In this document: one piece after another, positions 15,366 to 23,681 of the stretch
Layout of the letters: every line of letters begins with the position of its first letter
Numbering within the stretch: the first letter of the stretch is position 1
From: Candidatus Rokuibacteriota bacterium
GTDB lineage: Bacteria; Methylomirabilota; Methylomirabilia; Rokubacteriales; CSP1-6
Length of the DNA stretch: 35,944 bases
Assembly: GCA_030647435.1 (NCBI GenBank)
Contig: JAUSJX010000039.1
Coordinates: 1-35,944, forward strand
Direction of reading: 5' to 3'
The notes under the pieces: model-generated
Databases searched by the model: none
Told to the model about the DNA's origin: nothing
Seen by the model: the letters and a program-made list of their open reading frames with translations, nothing else
Made by a program: the position numbers and the translations under genes

Positions 15366-15463
15366 CGGGGTCAGGTCTTGCAATCCAACATTCGGCCTCG
15401 GCAGATGATCGCTCGCCACAGCGAAGTCCGGCGGACAATGTGGGATTGCAAGACCTGACCCCG
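15366..15463. mobile_element. MITE-like element with 27-bp terminal inverted repeats
   Basis: Positions 15366-15392 and 15437-15463 are inverted repeats: the outer 21 bp are perfect, then one mismatch, then 5 more paired bases. They enclose a 44-bp non-coding core. The outer sequence CGGGGTCAGGTCTTGCAATC resembles terminal repeats I recall near REP-associated (Y1/IS200-like) transposases; this is from memory, not a search. It starts 1 bp after the anti-sigma stop codon and ends 9 bp before the O-antigen ligase stop codon, so it may also end transcription from both sides. No transposase is encoded. Confidence 0.78.
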
Positions 15464-15472
15464 AATCGTGCG

Positions 15473-16681
15473 CTACGTGGTTACGTTCGAGCCTCGCGAG
15501 GCGCTGAGGCTCCGTTCCGCCGCCCACGGCAGGGCCATGACGGCCCAGGCGACCATCACCACCTCGGAGTCGCCGAAGTTGTACTCGGACAGCCCCGCCA
15601 CGAGGAAGCCCGTCACCGCCGCCACGCTGCCCGCCACGAGCGCCCTCTCGCGCATGCGGCTCGCATCGAGCATGCGCAAGGAACCGATGGCACGCCAGTA
15701 AAAGGCGATCCAGATCGCGAGCCACGCCGCGAGCCCCAGCACCCCGCGCTCGACCAGGATCTGCAGCGGCGTGTTGTGCACGTGGCCCGTGCGCTGCTTG
15801 AAGGCCTCCGGAAGGGCGTAGCGCGAATACTCGCGCTTGACGCCGCCGGGGCCCCAGCCGAGCAGCGGGCGCTCGCGCCACATGGCCGTGCCGCTTCGCC
15901 ACATGTAGACGCGCTCCTTGATCCCCGCCTCGTCGGGATCGAACATGCTGCGGAAGCGGTGGCTCAGATCGCGCGGCCCGACGAGGAAGATCACCGGCAG
16001 GAGGACAAGGCCCGCCAGCAGGGCGAGGCGGCCACGCCGGCTCATGGGTAGTAGCGCAGCCGCGCCGGCGCCGAGCCCGATCCACGCCCCGCGCGTGTAC
16101 GTCATGGCGAGACCGACCGCGGTCAGGAGCCACACGGGCGCGCTCCACGCGCGGAAGCCGCCTGGAAGCACACGCGGCAGCGTGGCGAGCAGCGCGATGT
16201 TGAGGACTCCGGCCAGCGTCATGTAGATGCTGAAAAACGCCCGGGCGCGATCGCAGCGGTGGAAGAACCACCGGGCGAGCCCGGCCGCGGGCTCCTGGGG
16301 CGGGCACGCCCCGAACTGGACGAGGCCCGCCAGGGCGGCGCCGGCCGCGGCCAAGGCGAGCCACGAGAGGAAGCGGTCGCCCTCCGCCGCGTCCTCGAGG
16401 GCGTCGGCAGTGACGTAGAGGGCGGCCATCAGCAAGAGCGTCTTGGAGGCGGCGAGGCTCGCCGCCACGTGGCCTGAGGCGAGGGCTGAGAGGAGGGTGG
16501 CTCCTGTGAAGGCCAGCACCGGCCGCCAGAGCGGCCACCGCTGGCCACGGCGAACCCGCGGATCGCGGAGGCGCCAGAGCCACAGGAGCGTCAGGCCGAT
16601 GAGCGCGCCTTCCGCCAGCGTGATCGAGACGCCGAGGCCCACGACGAACGCCGCGAGGAGTCCGCGACGGAGGGCGATCAC
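15473..16681 (-). CDS. O-antigen ligase/polymerase family membrane protein
   Basis: These inner-membrane proteins ligate undecaprenyl-linked O-antigen to lipid A core (WaaL) or polymerise repeat units (Wzy); the two share the Wzy_C domain. The 402-residue protein has about ten hydrophobic segments and the domain's landmarks: TYTRGAWIGLGAG, a large periplasmic loop with RVYMWRSGTAMWRERPLLGWGPGGVK, and HVHNTPLQILVERGVLG. GTG start at 16681, one base after the stop of the sugar-phosphate transferase gene. It is last in the transcription unit. Ligase versus polymerase cannot be separated here. Confidence 0.85.
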   Translation of the reverse strand: MIALRRGLLAAFVVGLGVSITLAEGALIGLTLLWLWRLRDPRVRRGQRWPLWRPVLAFTGATLLSALASGHVAASLAASKTLLLMAALYVTADALEDAAEGDRFLSWLALAAAGAALAGLVQFGACPPQEPAAGLARWFFHRCDRARAFFSIYMTLAGVLNIALLATLPRVLPGGFRAWSAPVWLLTAVGLAMTYTRGAWIGLGAGAAALLPMSRRGRLALLAGLVLLPVIFLVGPRDLSHRFRSMFDPDEAGIKERVYMWRSGTAMWRERPLLGWGPGGVKREYSRYALPEAFKQRTGHVHNTPLQILVERGVLGLAAWLAIWIAFYWRAIGSLRMLDASRMRERALVAGSVAAVTGFLVAGLSEYNFGDSEVVMVAWAVMALPWAAERSLSASRGSNVTT

Positions 16682-16682
16682 C

Positions 16683-18077
16683 TCAGTAGGCGTTCCGGTC
16701 GAAGAGCACGCGGACGAGCGTCAGGCCGATGATCTTGAGGTCGAGCCAGAACGACCAGCGCTCGATGTACTCGATGTCGTACTCGATACGCTTCTCGAGC
16801 GAGGTATTGCCGCGCAGCCCGTGGACCTGCGCCCAGCCGGTGACGCCGGACTTGACCTTGTGCCGCAGCATGTAGCCCGGCACCGTCCGCCTGAATCGCT
16901 CCACGAACACCGGCCGCTCGGGCCGCGGCCCGACGACGCTCATCTCGCCGCGGAGGACGTTGATGAACTGCGGCAGCTCGTCCAGGCTGAAGCGCCGGAG
17001 GAAGGCGCCGATCGGCGTGCGCCGGTCGTCGCCCGCCGCGGCCCACACCGGCCCCGTCTCGCGCTCGGCGTCCACGCGCATGGTGCGGAGCTTCATCATG
17101 CGGAAGCGCTGGCCGTCGAGCCCCATCCGCTCCTGCCCGTAGAGCACGGGGCCGTGCGACGTCAGCTTGACGGCGGCGGCGAGCGCTACCAAGACGGGCG
17201 ACAGGAGCGCCAGCACGGCCAGCGAAAAGGCGACGTCGAAGACGCGTTTCGCGAGCCGGCTCCAGCCGTAGAGGGGCGACTCCCGGAGGTGGACGAAGGG
17301 CAGACCCTCGAATTCCTCGACGCCGCCGCGGAGCGACGTGAAGCGGCCGAGGTCGGGTACCACGTGGATGGTCACCGGCTCGTCGCCGATGGCCTCGAGG
17401 AGCCCGCCCAAGCGGCCGTACTCCTCGTGGGCGAGCGCCAGGATGACGTGGTCGACCTCGTGGGCGTCGAGCACCGCGCGAAGGTCCGCGAAGCCGCCGA
17501 GCGACTGGACCCCCGCCGCCGCCCGCTTGTCGTCTCCCACCAGGCCGAGGATCTGGATGCCCGTGTCCGGCCGCGCCCTGAGCCTCCGAACGACGCCGGC
17601 CGCCAGCTCGCCTCCGCCCACGACGAGGGCGAAGCGCAGGTTGTACCCCCGCCGGCGGGCGACGCGCAGGGCCTCGCGGAAGGCGTAGCGCGCGAAGGAC
17701 ACCGACGCGATCGAGAAGATCCAGAAGTACACGATGACCACGCGCGAGTAGTCGTACTCGCGGAAGAAGAACGTCATTACGCTCACGAGGACGAGGGCGC
17801 CCACGGTCGAGGCCTTCGCGATCCCGGCCACCTCCGAGAGGCGCGAGCCGATGCGCCTTGGGTGATAGAGGTCGAAGGCGCGGAAGGCGATGCCCCAGAC
17901 CACCAGGATGGGCAGGAGCATGAGCAGATACGGCTCGATCGGCGGGATGCCGTGGCGGGACGGCGGGCCAATGACGTAGAAGCGCGCGACGTACGCGAGC
18001 AGCCAGGAGCCGGCGACCAGCAGGAGGTCGCCCACGAGCATCACCTGCTCGAGGAGCCGGGAGTACGCCCTCAGCAC
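16683..18077 (-). CDS. Undecaprenyl-phosphate sugar phosphotransferase (WcaJ/WbaP-type initiator)
   Basis: This enzyme starts glycan assembly by moving a hexose-1-phosphate from a nucleotide sugar onto undecaprenyl phosphate. The 464-residue protein has four N-terminal membrane helices (15-125), a Rossmann-like CoA-binding domain ([15 protein letters not shown], about 150-260), a further membrane segment (about 285), and the catalytic domain. That domain carries [68 protein letters not shown] and [17 protein letters not shown]. This is the full WcaJ-like architecture, so it defines the first sugar of the repeat unit. The gene overlaps the upstream glycosyltransferase by 7 bp. Confidence 0.94.
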   Translation of the reverse strand: MLRAYSRLLEQVMLVGDLLLVAGSWLLAYVARFYVIGPPSRHGIPPIEPYLLMLLPILVVWGIAFRAFDLYHPRRIGSRLSEVAGIAKASTVGALVLVSVMTFFFREYDYSRVVIVYFWIFSIASVSFARYAFREALRVARRRGYNLRFALVVGGGELAAGVVRRLRARPDTGIQILGLVGDDKRAAAGVQSLGGFADLRAVLDAHEVDHVILALAHEEYGRLGGLLEAIGDEPVTIHVVPDLGRFTSLRGGVEEFEGLPFVHLRESPLYGWSRLAKRVFDVAFSLAVLALLSPVLVALAAAVKLTSHGPVLYGQERMGLDGQRFRMMKLRTMRVDAERETGPVWAAAGDDRRTPIGAFLRRFSLDELPQFINVLRGEMSVVGPRPERPVFVERFRRTVPGYMLRHKVKSGVTGWAQVHGLRGNTSLEKRIEYDIEYIERWSFWLDLKIIGLTLVRVLFDRNAY

Positions 18078-19234
18078 CGCGCGTGCTCCTGCCAGCGGGA
18101 CGCCAGGTAGCTCTCCATCCGCTCCATGAAGAGCGGCCGGTCGAAGGCCTCGGCCCGGCGGCGCAGGGCCTTGGGCTCGAAGCGGACCGATCCGGATTCG
18201 AAGTGCCGGATGGCGTCTGCGAGGCTCTCGGCGCTCTGGCGATCGAAGAAGAGACCCGTCGCGGGCTCGCTGCCGCCCGGCGGTACCACCGTTTCGAGCG
18301 CGCCCCCCTGCCCCAGCGCGATCACCGGACGCCCCGCGGCCATGGCCTCGAGCGGCGTGATGCCGAAGTCCTCGAGCGTCGGGAAGATCAGCGCGCGACA
18401 GCGCGCGTACAGTTCCGCCGTCTCGGCGTCGTCACGCCACCCGAGGAACTCGACCGTGGGGCCCGCCATGGCGCGAAGCCTCGCCTCCTCCGGCCCGGTG
18501 CCGACGACGACGAGGCGCCGCCCGAGGCGGTTGGCGGCCTCGACCGCGAGATCCACGCGCTTGTAGGGCGTCAGCGCGGAAACCACGAGATAGAAGTCGC
18601 CGGGCGAGTCGTCCAGGCGGAAGCGCGCCACGTCCACCGGCGGGTAGATCACGTCGGCGTGGCGGCCGTAGGCGCGCCGGATGCGGTCGGCCACGAAGCG
18701 CGAGATGGCGACGAAATGGTGCACCCCCGCCGCCGTGCGCCGGTCCCAGCGGCGCAGCGCCGCCGCAATCGGCGGCATGAGGAGCCGGGTCGCGAGCCCC
18801 GACCGCGAGCCGAAGTACTCGTCGTACAAGTCCCAGACGTAGCGCATGGGCGTGAAGCAGTAGCAGACGTGGAGCGCGCCGGGGGGCACGCGCGCGCCCT
18901 TGGCGACCGCGTGGCTCGAGGAGAGCACCAGATCGTGCCCGCTGAGATCCAGCCCGCGTATCGCGGCCGGGAAGAGCGGCAGGTAGTGGCGGTAGCGGCG
19001 CCGGGCGTCCGGCATCCGCTGGATGAAGGACGTCACGATGCGACGCCCTTCGATCGCGGGCGACACCGAGCCCGGCACATGAAGGAGCGTGAACAGGTCC
19101 GCCTCGGGGAAGAGCTCGCAGAAGACCTCGAGGCAGCGCTCGCCGCCCCGCATGCCGGTGAGCCAGTCGTGGACCAGCGCGACTCGTGGACCCGAGCCCG
19201 ATGGGCGATGTCCGGGCGTCCGGCCGGTGGCCAT
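18071..19234 (-). CDS. Glycosyltransferase family 4 (mannosyltransferase-like)
   Basis: GT-B fold retaining glycosyltransferase, probably adding a sugar to the lipid-linked intermediate at the cytoplasmic face. The 387-residue protein begins VALVHDWLTGMRGGERCLE, typical of WbaZ-like mannosyltransferases. It continues with YCFTPMRYVWDLYDEYF, VVSALTPYKRVDLAVEAAN, VVGTGPEE and the donor-binding FPTLEDFGITPLEAMAAGRPVIAL (E-x7-E). With GDP-mannose-type SDRs nearby, a GDP-mannose donor is plausible but not proven. It starts 20 bp after the upstream SDR gene and overlaps the initiating transferase gene by 7 bp. Confidence 0.9.
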   Translation of the reverse strand: MATGRTPGHRPSGSGPRVALVHDWLTGMRGGERCLEVFCELFPEADLFTLLHVPGSVSPAIEGRRIVTSFIQRMPDARRRYRHYLPLFPAAIRGLDLSGHDLVLSSSHAVAKGARVPPGALHVCYCFTPMRYVWDLYDEYFGSRSGLATRLLMPPIAAALRRWDRRTAAGVHHFVAISRFVADRIRRAYGRHADVIYPPVDVARFRLDDSPGDFYLVVSALTPYKRVDLAVEAANRLGRRLVVVGTGPEEARLRAMAGPTVEFLGWRDDAETAELYARCRALIFPTLEDFGITPLEAMAAGRPVIALGQGGALETVVPPGGSEPATGLFFDRQSAESLADAIRHFESGSVRFEPKALRRRAEAFDRPLFMERMESYLASRWQEHARC

Positions 19235-19254
19235 TCCGGCTCGCGAGGCGTCGC

Positions 19255-20220
19255 TCAGCGGGACGCGCGGGTCCGCTGCCGCCAGTAGTCCAGGAGCTCC
19301 GTGAGCGTGCGCTCGAAGGGAATCTCCGTCTTCCAGCCGGTGGCCTTGTGCATCTTGGTCGGATCCCCCTCGAGAATCATGACGTCGGAGGGACGCAGCC
19401 GCGCCGGGTCGGTCTTGACCGTGATCCCCTTAACCGTGGAGAGATTCAATACGAAGTCGAGCACCTGCCGGATGGACCACGACCGCCCCGAGCAGAGGTT
19501 GTAGACCTCGCCGGGCTCGCCGCGCTCGAGCAGGAGCCAGTACCCGCGCACGACATCGCGCACGTCGGAGTAGTCGCGGCGCGGGGTGAGATCGCCGACA
19601 TAGACCACCGGCTCGCGCAGCCCGGCCTCGATCTCGGCCACCTGCCGGGCGAAGTTCGACGTGACGAAGACGTCCCCGCGGCGGGGTCCCTCGTGGTTGA
19701 AGGCCCGCGTGCGGACGATCGGCAGGCCGTAGCTCTTGAAGTACTGGTAGGCCATCATGTCCTGCGTGACCTTGCTGACGGCGTAGGGCGACAGCGGCCG
19801 GAGCGGATTGGTCTCCTTGATCGGCAGCTCGTCCTCGAGGACCAGCCCGTACTCCTCGCTCGAGCCCACCGCCAGGAGGCGCGGCGACATCTTGAGGCCT
19901 CTGAGGGCCTCCAGCAGGTTGACCTGGGACAGGATGTTGGTCGTCAGCGTCTCCGCCGGCGCGTGCCAGGACACGCCCACGAAGCTCTGGGCCGCCAGGT
20001 GCACGACGTAGTCGGGGACCGAGATCTCGAGCAGCGAGCGAACAGACGACACGTCCCTGAGGTCGGACTCGATGAAGGTGACCGTGGAGCGCAGGTGCTC
20101 GATGTTCTCCGTCTTGCTCCGCCACCGGTTCGAGCCGAAGACCTGGGCGCCCTTGGCCAAGGCATACTCGGCCATGTGACTCCCGACGAAACCAGTAATG
20201 CCGGTGATCAGCACTCGCAT
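19255..20220 (-). CDS. SDR nucleotide-sugar enzyme, GDP-mannose 4,6-dehydratase/Rmd-like
   Basis: An extended short-chain dehydrogenase of 321 residues, likely acting on GDP-mannose or its 4-keto-6-deoxy product to make deoxyhexoses. It has the NAD(P)-binding GITGFVGSHMAEY (7-19), HLAAQSFVGVSW, a serine motif GSSEEYG, the YxxxK pair in SPYAVSKV, and FNHEGPRRGDVFV followed by RDYSDVRDVVRGYW, which places it near Gmd and Rmd. Its length is closer to Rmd (about 300) than to typical Gmd (about 345-370), so dehydratase versus reductase is open. ATG at 20220 with AGGAG at about 8 nt. It is first in a separate promoter-led unit. Confidence 0.85.
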   Translation of the reverse strand: MRVLITGITGFVGSHMAEYALAKGAQVFGSNRWRSKTENIEHLRSTVTFIESDLRDVSSVRSLLEISVPDYVVHLAAQSFVGVSWHAPAETLTTNILSQVNLLEALRGLKMSPRLLAVGSSEEYGLVLEDELPIKETNPLRPLSPYAVSKVTQDMMAYQYFKSYGLPIVRTRAFNHEGPRRGDVFVTSNFARQVAEIEAGLREPVVYVGDLTPRRDYSDVRDVVRGYWLLLERGEPGEVYNLCSGRSWSIRQVLDFVLNLSTVKGITVKTDPARLRPSDVMILEGDPTKMHKATGWKTEIPFERTLTELLDYWRQRTRASR

Positions 20221-20266
20221 TCACGACGCTCCTGGAGAAGATTCACTCTTTCACGCAGTTAGGTTG

Positions 20267-20272
20267 ATTATA
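20267..20272 (-). promoter_or_regulatory. Consensus -10 box upstream of the dehydratase-like gene
   Basis: A perfect TATAAT lies on the minus strand at 20272-20267, giving a leader of about 40 nt to the ATG at 20220. The -35 region (about 20290-20296, GAGGAC/AGGACG) is poor. It is the only good promoter element I see inside the glycan locus. It would let the last four genes (dehydratase, GT4, initiator, ligase) be expressed independently of the long unit upstream. Confidence 0.5.
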
Positions 20273-20322
20273 CGCCAGGGGTCCAAGCGCGTCCTCCAGC
20301 AAAACGGCGCCCCGCGGTCGGG

Positions 20323-21117
20323 TCAGCGGCCGCCGAGGCGGCGGAGGGCCCGGCGCGCGCCGGGCGGGACAGCCTGCGCGAGCAACGGGCGGAGGACGAA
20401 GAGCGCGCACCAGGGCGGGTATGCCCCGCTCCGCACCGCCCGCCACCTGACGCTCGCCTCCGCCCTGAGACGCTCGGTGTCGCGCGCCTCGGATATCCGC
20501 CCGGGGCGGAGCCGGCGGAGGACCAGCGGCTCCGGCAGGTTCGCCATGCGCGTCACGCTGCTCATCCGCATCCACAGGTCGTAGTCCTGGGCGACGGGGA
20601 AGGCTTCGTCGTACCCGCCCGCCTGCTCCACCGCGGCCCGTCTCATCACGACCGAGGAGTGGACGAACGGATTGCGGCGGATCAGGGCGCGCCGGATCCC
20701 CGCATCGTCCGCGGGGGGACGCACGATCGCGACTTCGCGTCCGGAAGCGTCGACCTCGCGCGCTGCCGTGCCGACCAGCCCGACATCCGGATGCGCCGAG
20801 AGAAAGGCCAGCTGGCGCTCCAGGCGCTCGGGCAGCGCCACGTCGTCGGCGTCGAGGCGCGCCAGGAGTGGCCCCCGCGAAAGCCTGAGCGCGGCGTTCA
20901 GCGCCGAGGTGAGGCCGCCGCGAGCGCGCCGGACCACCGAAAGCCTGGGATCGCGGAAGGAGCCGAGGATCTCAGACGTCGCGTCCGTGGAGTCGTCGTC
21001 GACCACGATCAGCTCCAGGTCGCCCGCGGTCTGCCCGAGGACGCTCTCGACCGCGGCCCGCACCCAGGGCGCGCCGTTCCACACGCCCATCAGCACCGAT
21101 ACCGCCGGAGGCTTCAC
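20323..21117 (-). CDS. Glycosyltransferase family 2
   Basis: GT-A fold inverting glycosyltransferase of 264 residues, cytoplasmic. It opens with VSVLMGVWNGAPWVRAAVESVLGQT, then LIVVDDDSTDAT, the DxD nucleotide-sugar motif LLARLDADDVALPERLERQ, and PVAQDYDLWMRM. Start GTG 21117 overlaps the upstream methyltransferase stop (GTGA). The C-terminal 60 residues are arginine- and leucine-rich (VLRPLLAQAVPPGARRALRRLGGR) and may associate with the membrane. It is the last gene of the long coupled unit; the following 102 bp hold the next promoter. Confidence 0.92.
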   Translation of the reverse strand: MKPPAVSVLMGVWNGAPWVRAAVESVLGQTAGDLELIVVDDDSTDATSEILGSFRDPRLSVVRRARGGLTSALNAALRLSRGPLLARLDADDVALPERLERQLAFLSAHPDVGLVGTAAREVDASGREVAIVRPPADDAGIRRALIRRNPFVHSSVVMRRAAVEQAGGYDEAFPVAQDYDLWMRMSSVTRMANLPEPLVLRRLRPGRISEARDTERLRAEASVRWRAVRSGAYPPWCALFVLRPLLAQAVPPGARRALRRLGGR

Positions 21118-21986
21118 GGCGCCGCCGTGGCGCGGAGGCGGGTCTCGATGGCAAGCACGCCCGCCATATGACGCACCCCCGGGAGGCGGCCGAGGTGGGA
21201 CTCGAGGTGAAACCGCCTCGCGGGATCGGGCACCAGCCGACTCGTGTAGGGAAACCAGTACCCTGTGATGCGGGGTCGCTCGAAGCCTCCGTGTCGGCAC
21301 AGGGCCCTGATCTCCCCGCAAGTCACGAAGTCGTGCGTCCCCCAGTTGATCTCGCGCGACCAGTACTCGCGGGCGCGGTAGTACCTGAGCCACTTGCGCG
21401 CAAGCCGCGCGATGCGGCGGAGATTGTGGTGGGGCTCGACCATGAGGAGCCGGCCGCCCGGGCGCAGCACTCGCCCCAGCGCTTCGAACACCTCGGGCCG
21501 CCGGTGCATATGGTGCAGCGACTGGATCACGAGCGCCGAGTCCACCGAATGCGGGGGCAGGCGATCGGGAAGCTCGGCCGCGGACACCCCCAGGATCTCG
21601 ACATTGCCGATACCGTACGCCTCGCATCCCTCCCTGAGCACGCGCTGCATGTCGGGCACCGGCTCGACGGCCGTCACGGCGTCGGCCCGGCGCGCGATCA
21701 AGCGCGTGAAGTACCCGCTCCCGGCGCCAAGCTCGAGCGCGCGGCCGTAACCGCGGCCCGGCCAGACATCCTCCACCAGCTGCTGGGCCGGGTACTCGTG
21801 GTGCTCCGCCTCGGCGTACCTGTGGGTTGCCTCGTACCCGGTAGCGCCGGGGCCCGAGTACATCCCGACGTTGCCCGCGAGGTTGATCCGGTCGAGCTGG
21901 CCCTTGAGGTCGCGGGGCAGGAACGCCATCTTCGCCGGCTGCGGCAGCACGATGTACAGCAGGAAGCGCCACGGACCTGCCTTCAC
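21114..21986 (-). CDS. Class I SAM-dependent methyltransferase
   Basis: Likely methylates a sugar hydroxyl or carboxyl on the glycan or its lipid-linked precursor; substrate unknown. The 290-residue protein has motif I ALELGAGSGYFTRL (near 100), VTAVEP, IQSLHHMHRRPEVFEALGRVLRPGGRLLMVEPHH (post I to III), and a long C-terminal cap (WSREINWGTHDF...). The N-terminal 60 residues lack the fold and may be a recognition part. GTG start at 21986 overlaps the upstream stop (GTGA), and its own stop overlaps the GT2 start in the same way. Confidence 0.85.
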   Translation of the reverse strand: MKAGPWRFLLYIVLPQPAKMAFLPRDLKGQLDRINLAGNVGMYSGPGATGYEATHRYAEAEHHEYPAQQLVEDVWPGRGYGRALELGAGSGYFTRLIARRADAVTAVEPVPDMQRVLREGCEAYGIGNVEILGVSAAELPDRLPPHSVDSALVIQSLHHMHRRPEVFEALGRVLRPGGRLLMVEPHHNLRRIARLARKWLRYYRAREYWSREINWGTHDFVTCGEIRALCRHGGFERPRITGYWFPYTSRLVPDPARRFHLESHLGRLPGVRHMAGVLAIETRLRATAAP

Positions 21987-22930
21987 CGCTCCCCCCGCTT
22001 CCGCAAGACCAGGTTGAGGTAGGGCAGCGCCAGCGAGGGAGACAAGCCGAGCCGACGGAGCCCCGCGCAGACGAGGCTGAAGGCCGGCAGGAGGCTTCGG
22101 CGGCTGCGGGAGCGCGCGGTGTCGCGAAAAAACCGCCAACCGTATCCGACCTCTTCGGTCACGTCGTCGAGCCCCCCCAGCCCCGAGGACGGGAGACATT
22201 CGGCGAGCGAGGCGTTCCGCCACCCCGTGCCGTCGGTCACGAACTCCGCATAGTCGACGCCGCGAAACCGCCGCGGCCGCCCGAGCTTCGCGTAAGCAAA
22301 TGCCAGGGGCGCCGGCAGCCACTGGATCAGCGGCAGTCCGACGGAGTGCGTCTCGAGCGGGAAGAAGCGGTTCGGCGTGTCGAGGATGGCGATGTGCCCG
22401 CCGGGAGCGAGCACGCGGTAGTACTCGTCCACGATCTGGCGGCGGCCCCGCACCGGCAGGTGCTCGACGACGCCCAGAACCAGGACGACGTCGAACTGTC
22501 GGTCGGGATACGGCAGCCTTCTCGTCTCGTCGTTGGACAAGAGGCGCACCTCCCGCACGCGACTGAGACGCATCTCTTCGACCTTGAGCCGCACGATGGC
22601 GGCGAAGGCCGGGTCCGTGTCGAACGTCGTGATGTCCCGCACGTCCGGGTGGGCGGCCAGGTACTCAGTGATGTGGCCGAAGGAACAGCCGACCTCGAGA
22701 ACGGAGAGATCCCGGGCGCCACGGCCGCGCAGGTAGGCGAAGAGCGGGTCGAGGAAAAGCCGGCCCCGCGTCTCCTTGAACGAGAAGTACTGCGGCGCGC
22801 GCGCAGGGCCCTTACGCTCGACGAGCATCCGGACGACTCGCGCGCTGTACGCCGTCGAGTACTCCCGCCCGCCAACGGTGAGCACGCGTCGGTCACCCAG
22901 GTCCTCGAGACGGTACGGGGGCTCGCTCAT
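21983..22930 (-). CDS. Class I SAM-dependent methyltransferase
   Basis: A second methyltransferase, 315 residues, probably acting on the polysaccharide or its precursor. Motif I is VLEVGCSFGHITEYLA (near 75), then TFDTDP, DVVLVLGVVEHLPVRGRRQIVDEYYRVLAPGGHIAILDTPN, and a helical C-terminal third ending in basic residues. ATG 22930 is preceded by AAGAG only. A 34-bp gap separates it from the upstream methyltransferase, one of the few non-overlapping junctions in this unit; nothing else is visible in the gap. Confidence 0.84.
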   Translation of the reverse strand: MSEPPYRLEDLGDRRVLTVGGREYSTAYSARVVRMLVERKGPARAPQYFSFKETRGRLFLDPLFAYLRGRGARDLSVLEVGCSFGHITEYLAAHPDVRDITTFDTDPAFAAIVRLKVEEMRLSRVREVRLLSNDETRRLPYPDRQFDVVLVLGVVEHLPVRGRRQIVDEYYRVLAPGGHIAILDTPNRFFPLETHSVGLPLIQWLPAPLAFAYAKLGRPRRFRGVDYAEFVTDGTGWRNASLAECLPSSGLGGLDDVTEEVGYGWRFFRDTARSRSRRSLLPAFSLVCAGLRRLGLSPSLALPYLNLVLRKRGER

Positions 22931-22964
22931 CTCTTGCAGGATAACAGCGCCCCCGGTCGCCTGC

Positions 22965-23681
22965 CTACACCGGCTTCTCCAGGATGATGAAGATGCGCGT
23001 GGCGACCCAGCGCGCCAGCGGGTGAAGCGCCGCCTCCCCCGCGCGCGCCAGGCTCTGGAAGAGGCCCGGCAGCGGTCTCCCGACCTTGAAGCCGAAGGTC
23101 GCCAGGTAGGGCAGGCCGACGAAAGGCTCCGCTCTCAGGAGGTGGAGCGGCAGGTCGGCCCCGCGGAGCCTGGCCAGAAGCAGGTACGGGATCGCGGCGT
23201 TGCCGTCGAGGGCTGCCTTGGGGTCCGAGTCGAATGGACGGGCCACGTCCACACCCAGGCGGCACTCCTCGTGGTGGAAGAACCGGTAGAGCACCCAGGA
23301 CGGCGCCGTGATCCACGGCTCGACCATCGCGAGCCTGCCGCCCGGCTTGAGCACGCGCGCGGCCTCGGCGAGGAAGTCGAGGGGCCGCGGCAGGTGATGG
23401 AGCGTGTCCACCATCACGATGGCTCCCACGCTGTCCGAGCGGAAGGGCAGGACGTCCGCGTCGCAGCGGACGTCGACGGAGAGCCCCGGGACGACGTCGG
23501 TAGCGACGAGCGATGGCGCGCGCTCCTTGAAGAAGCCGGGACCGGAGCCGACCTCGACCACCGGGCGGCGGGCGGCCACCGCCGCCAGCAGCCGGTCGAA
23601 CCACTCCCGGTACACGGAGCGGAGCTCGGGGCGCGCCTGCCACGCGGCGCGGTGCTGCGCCAGAGTCGCGACATCGCTCAT
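22965..23681 (-). CDS. Class I SAM-dependent methyltransferase
   Basis: Third methyltransferase in a row, 238 residues. It shows VVEVGSGPGFFKERAP (motif I), ATDVVPG, ADVLPFRSDSVGAIVMVDTLHHLPRPLDFLAEAARVLKPGGRLAMVEPW, then a hydrophobic, aromatic C-terminal part that could touch the membrane or a polyprenyl substrate. The ATG at 23681 overlaps the upstream stop (ATGA), so it is translated right after the methyltransferase-GT2 fusion. Substrate unknown. Confidence 0.84.
   Translation of the reverse strand: MSDVATLAQHRAAWQARPELRSVYREWFDRLLAAVAARRPVVEVGSGPGFFKERAPSLVATDVVPGLSVDVRCDADVLPFRSDSVGAIVMVDTLHHLPRPLDFLAEAARVLKPGGRLAMVEPWITAPSWVLYRFFHHEECRLGVDVARPFDSDPKAALDGNAAIPYLLLARLRGADLPLHLLRAEPFVGLPYLATFGFKVGRPLPGLFQSLARAGEAALHPLARWVATRIFIILEKPV

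Noticed and set aside
15366-15463. CRISPR repeat or attC-like site
   Set aside because: Only one pair of inverted arms, no repeat-spacer series and no integrase or cas genes nearby; a MITE-like element explains it better.
20273-20322. Terminator after the GT2 gene (GGGGCGCCGTTTTG on the minus strand)
   Set aside because: GGCGCC is self-complementary and followed by TTTT, but no stem of useful length forms, so termination before the next promoter is not supported.
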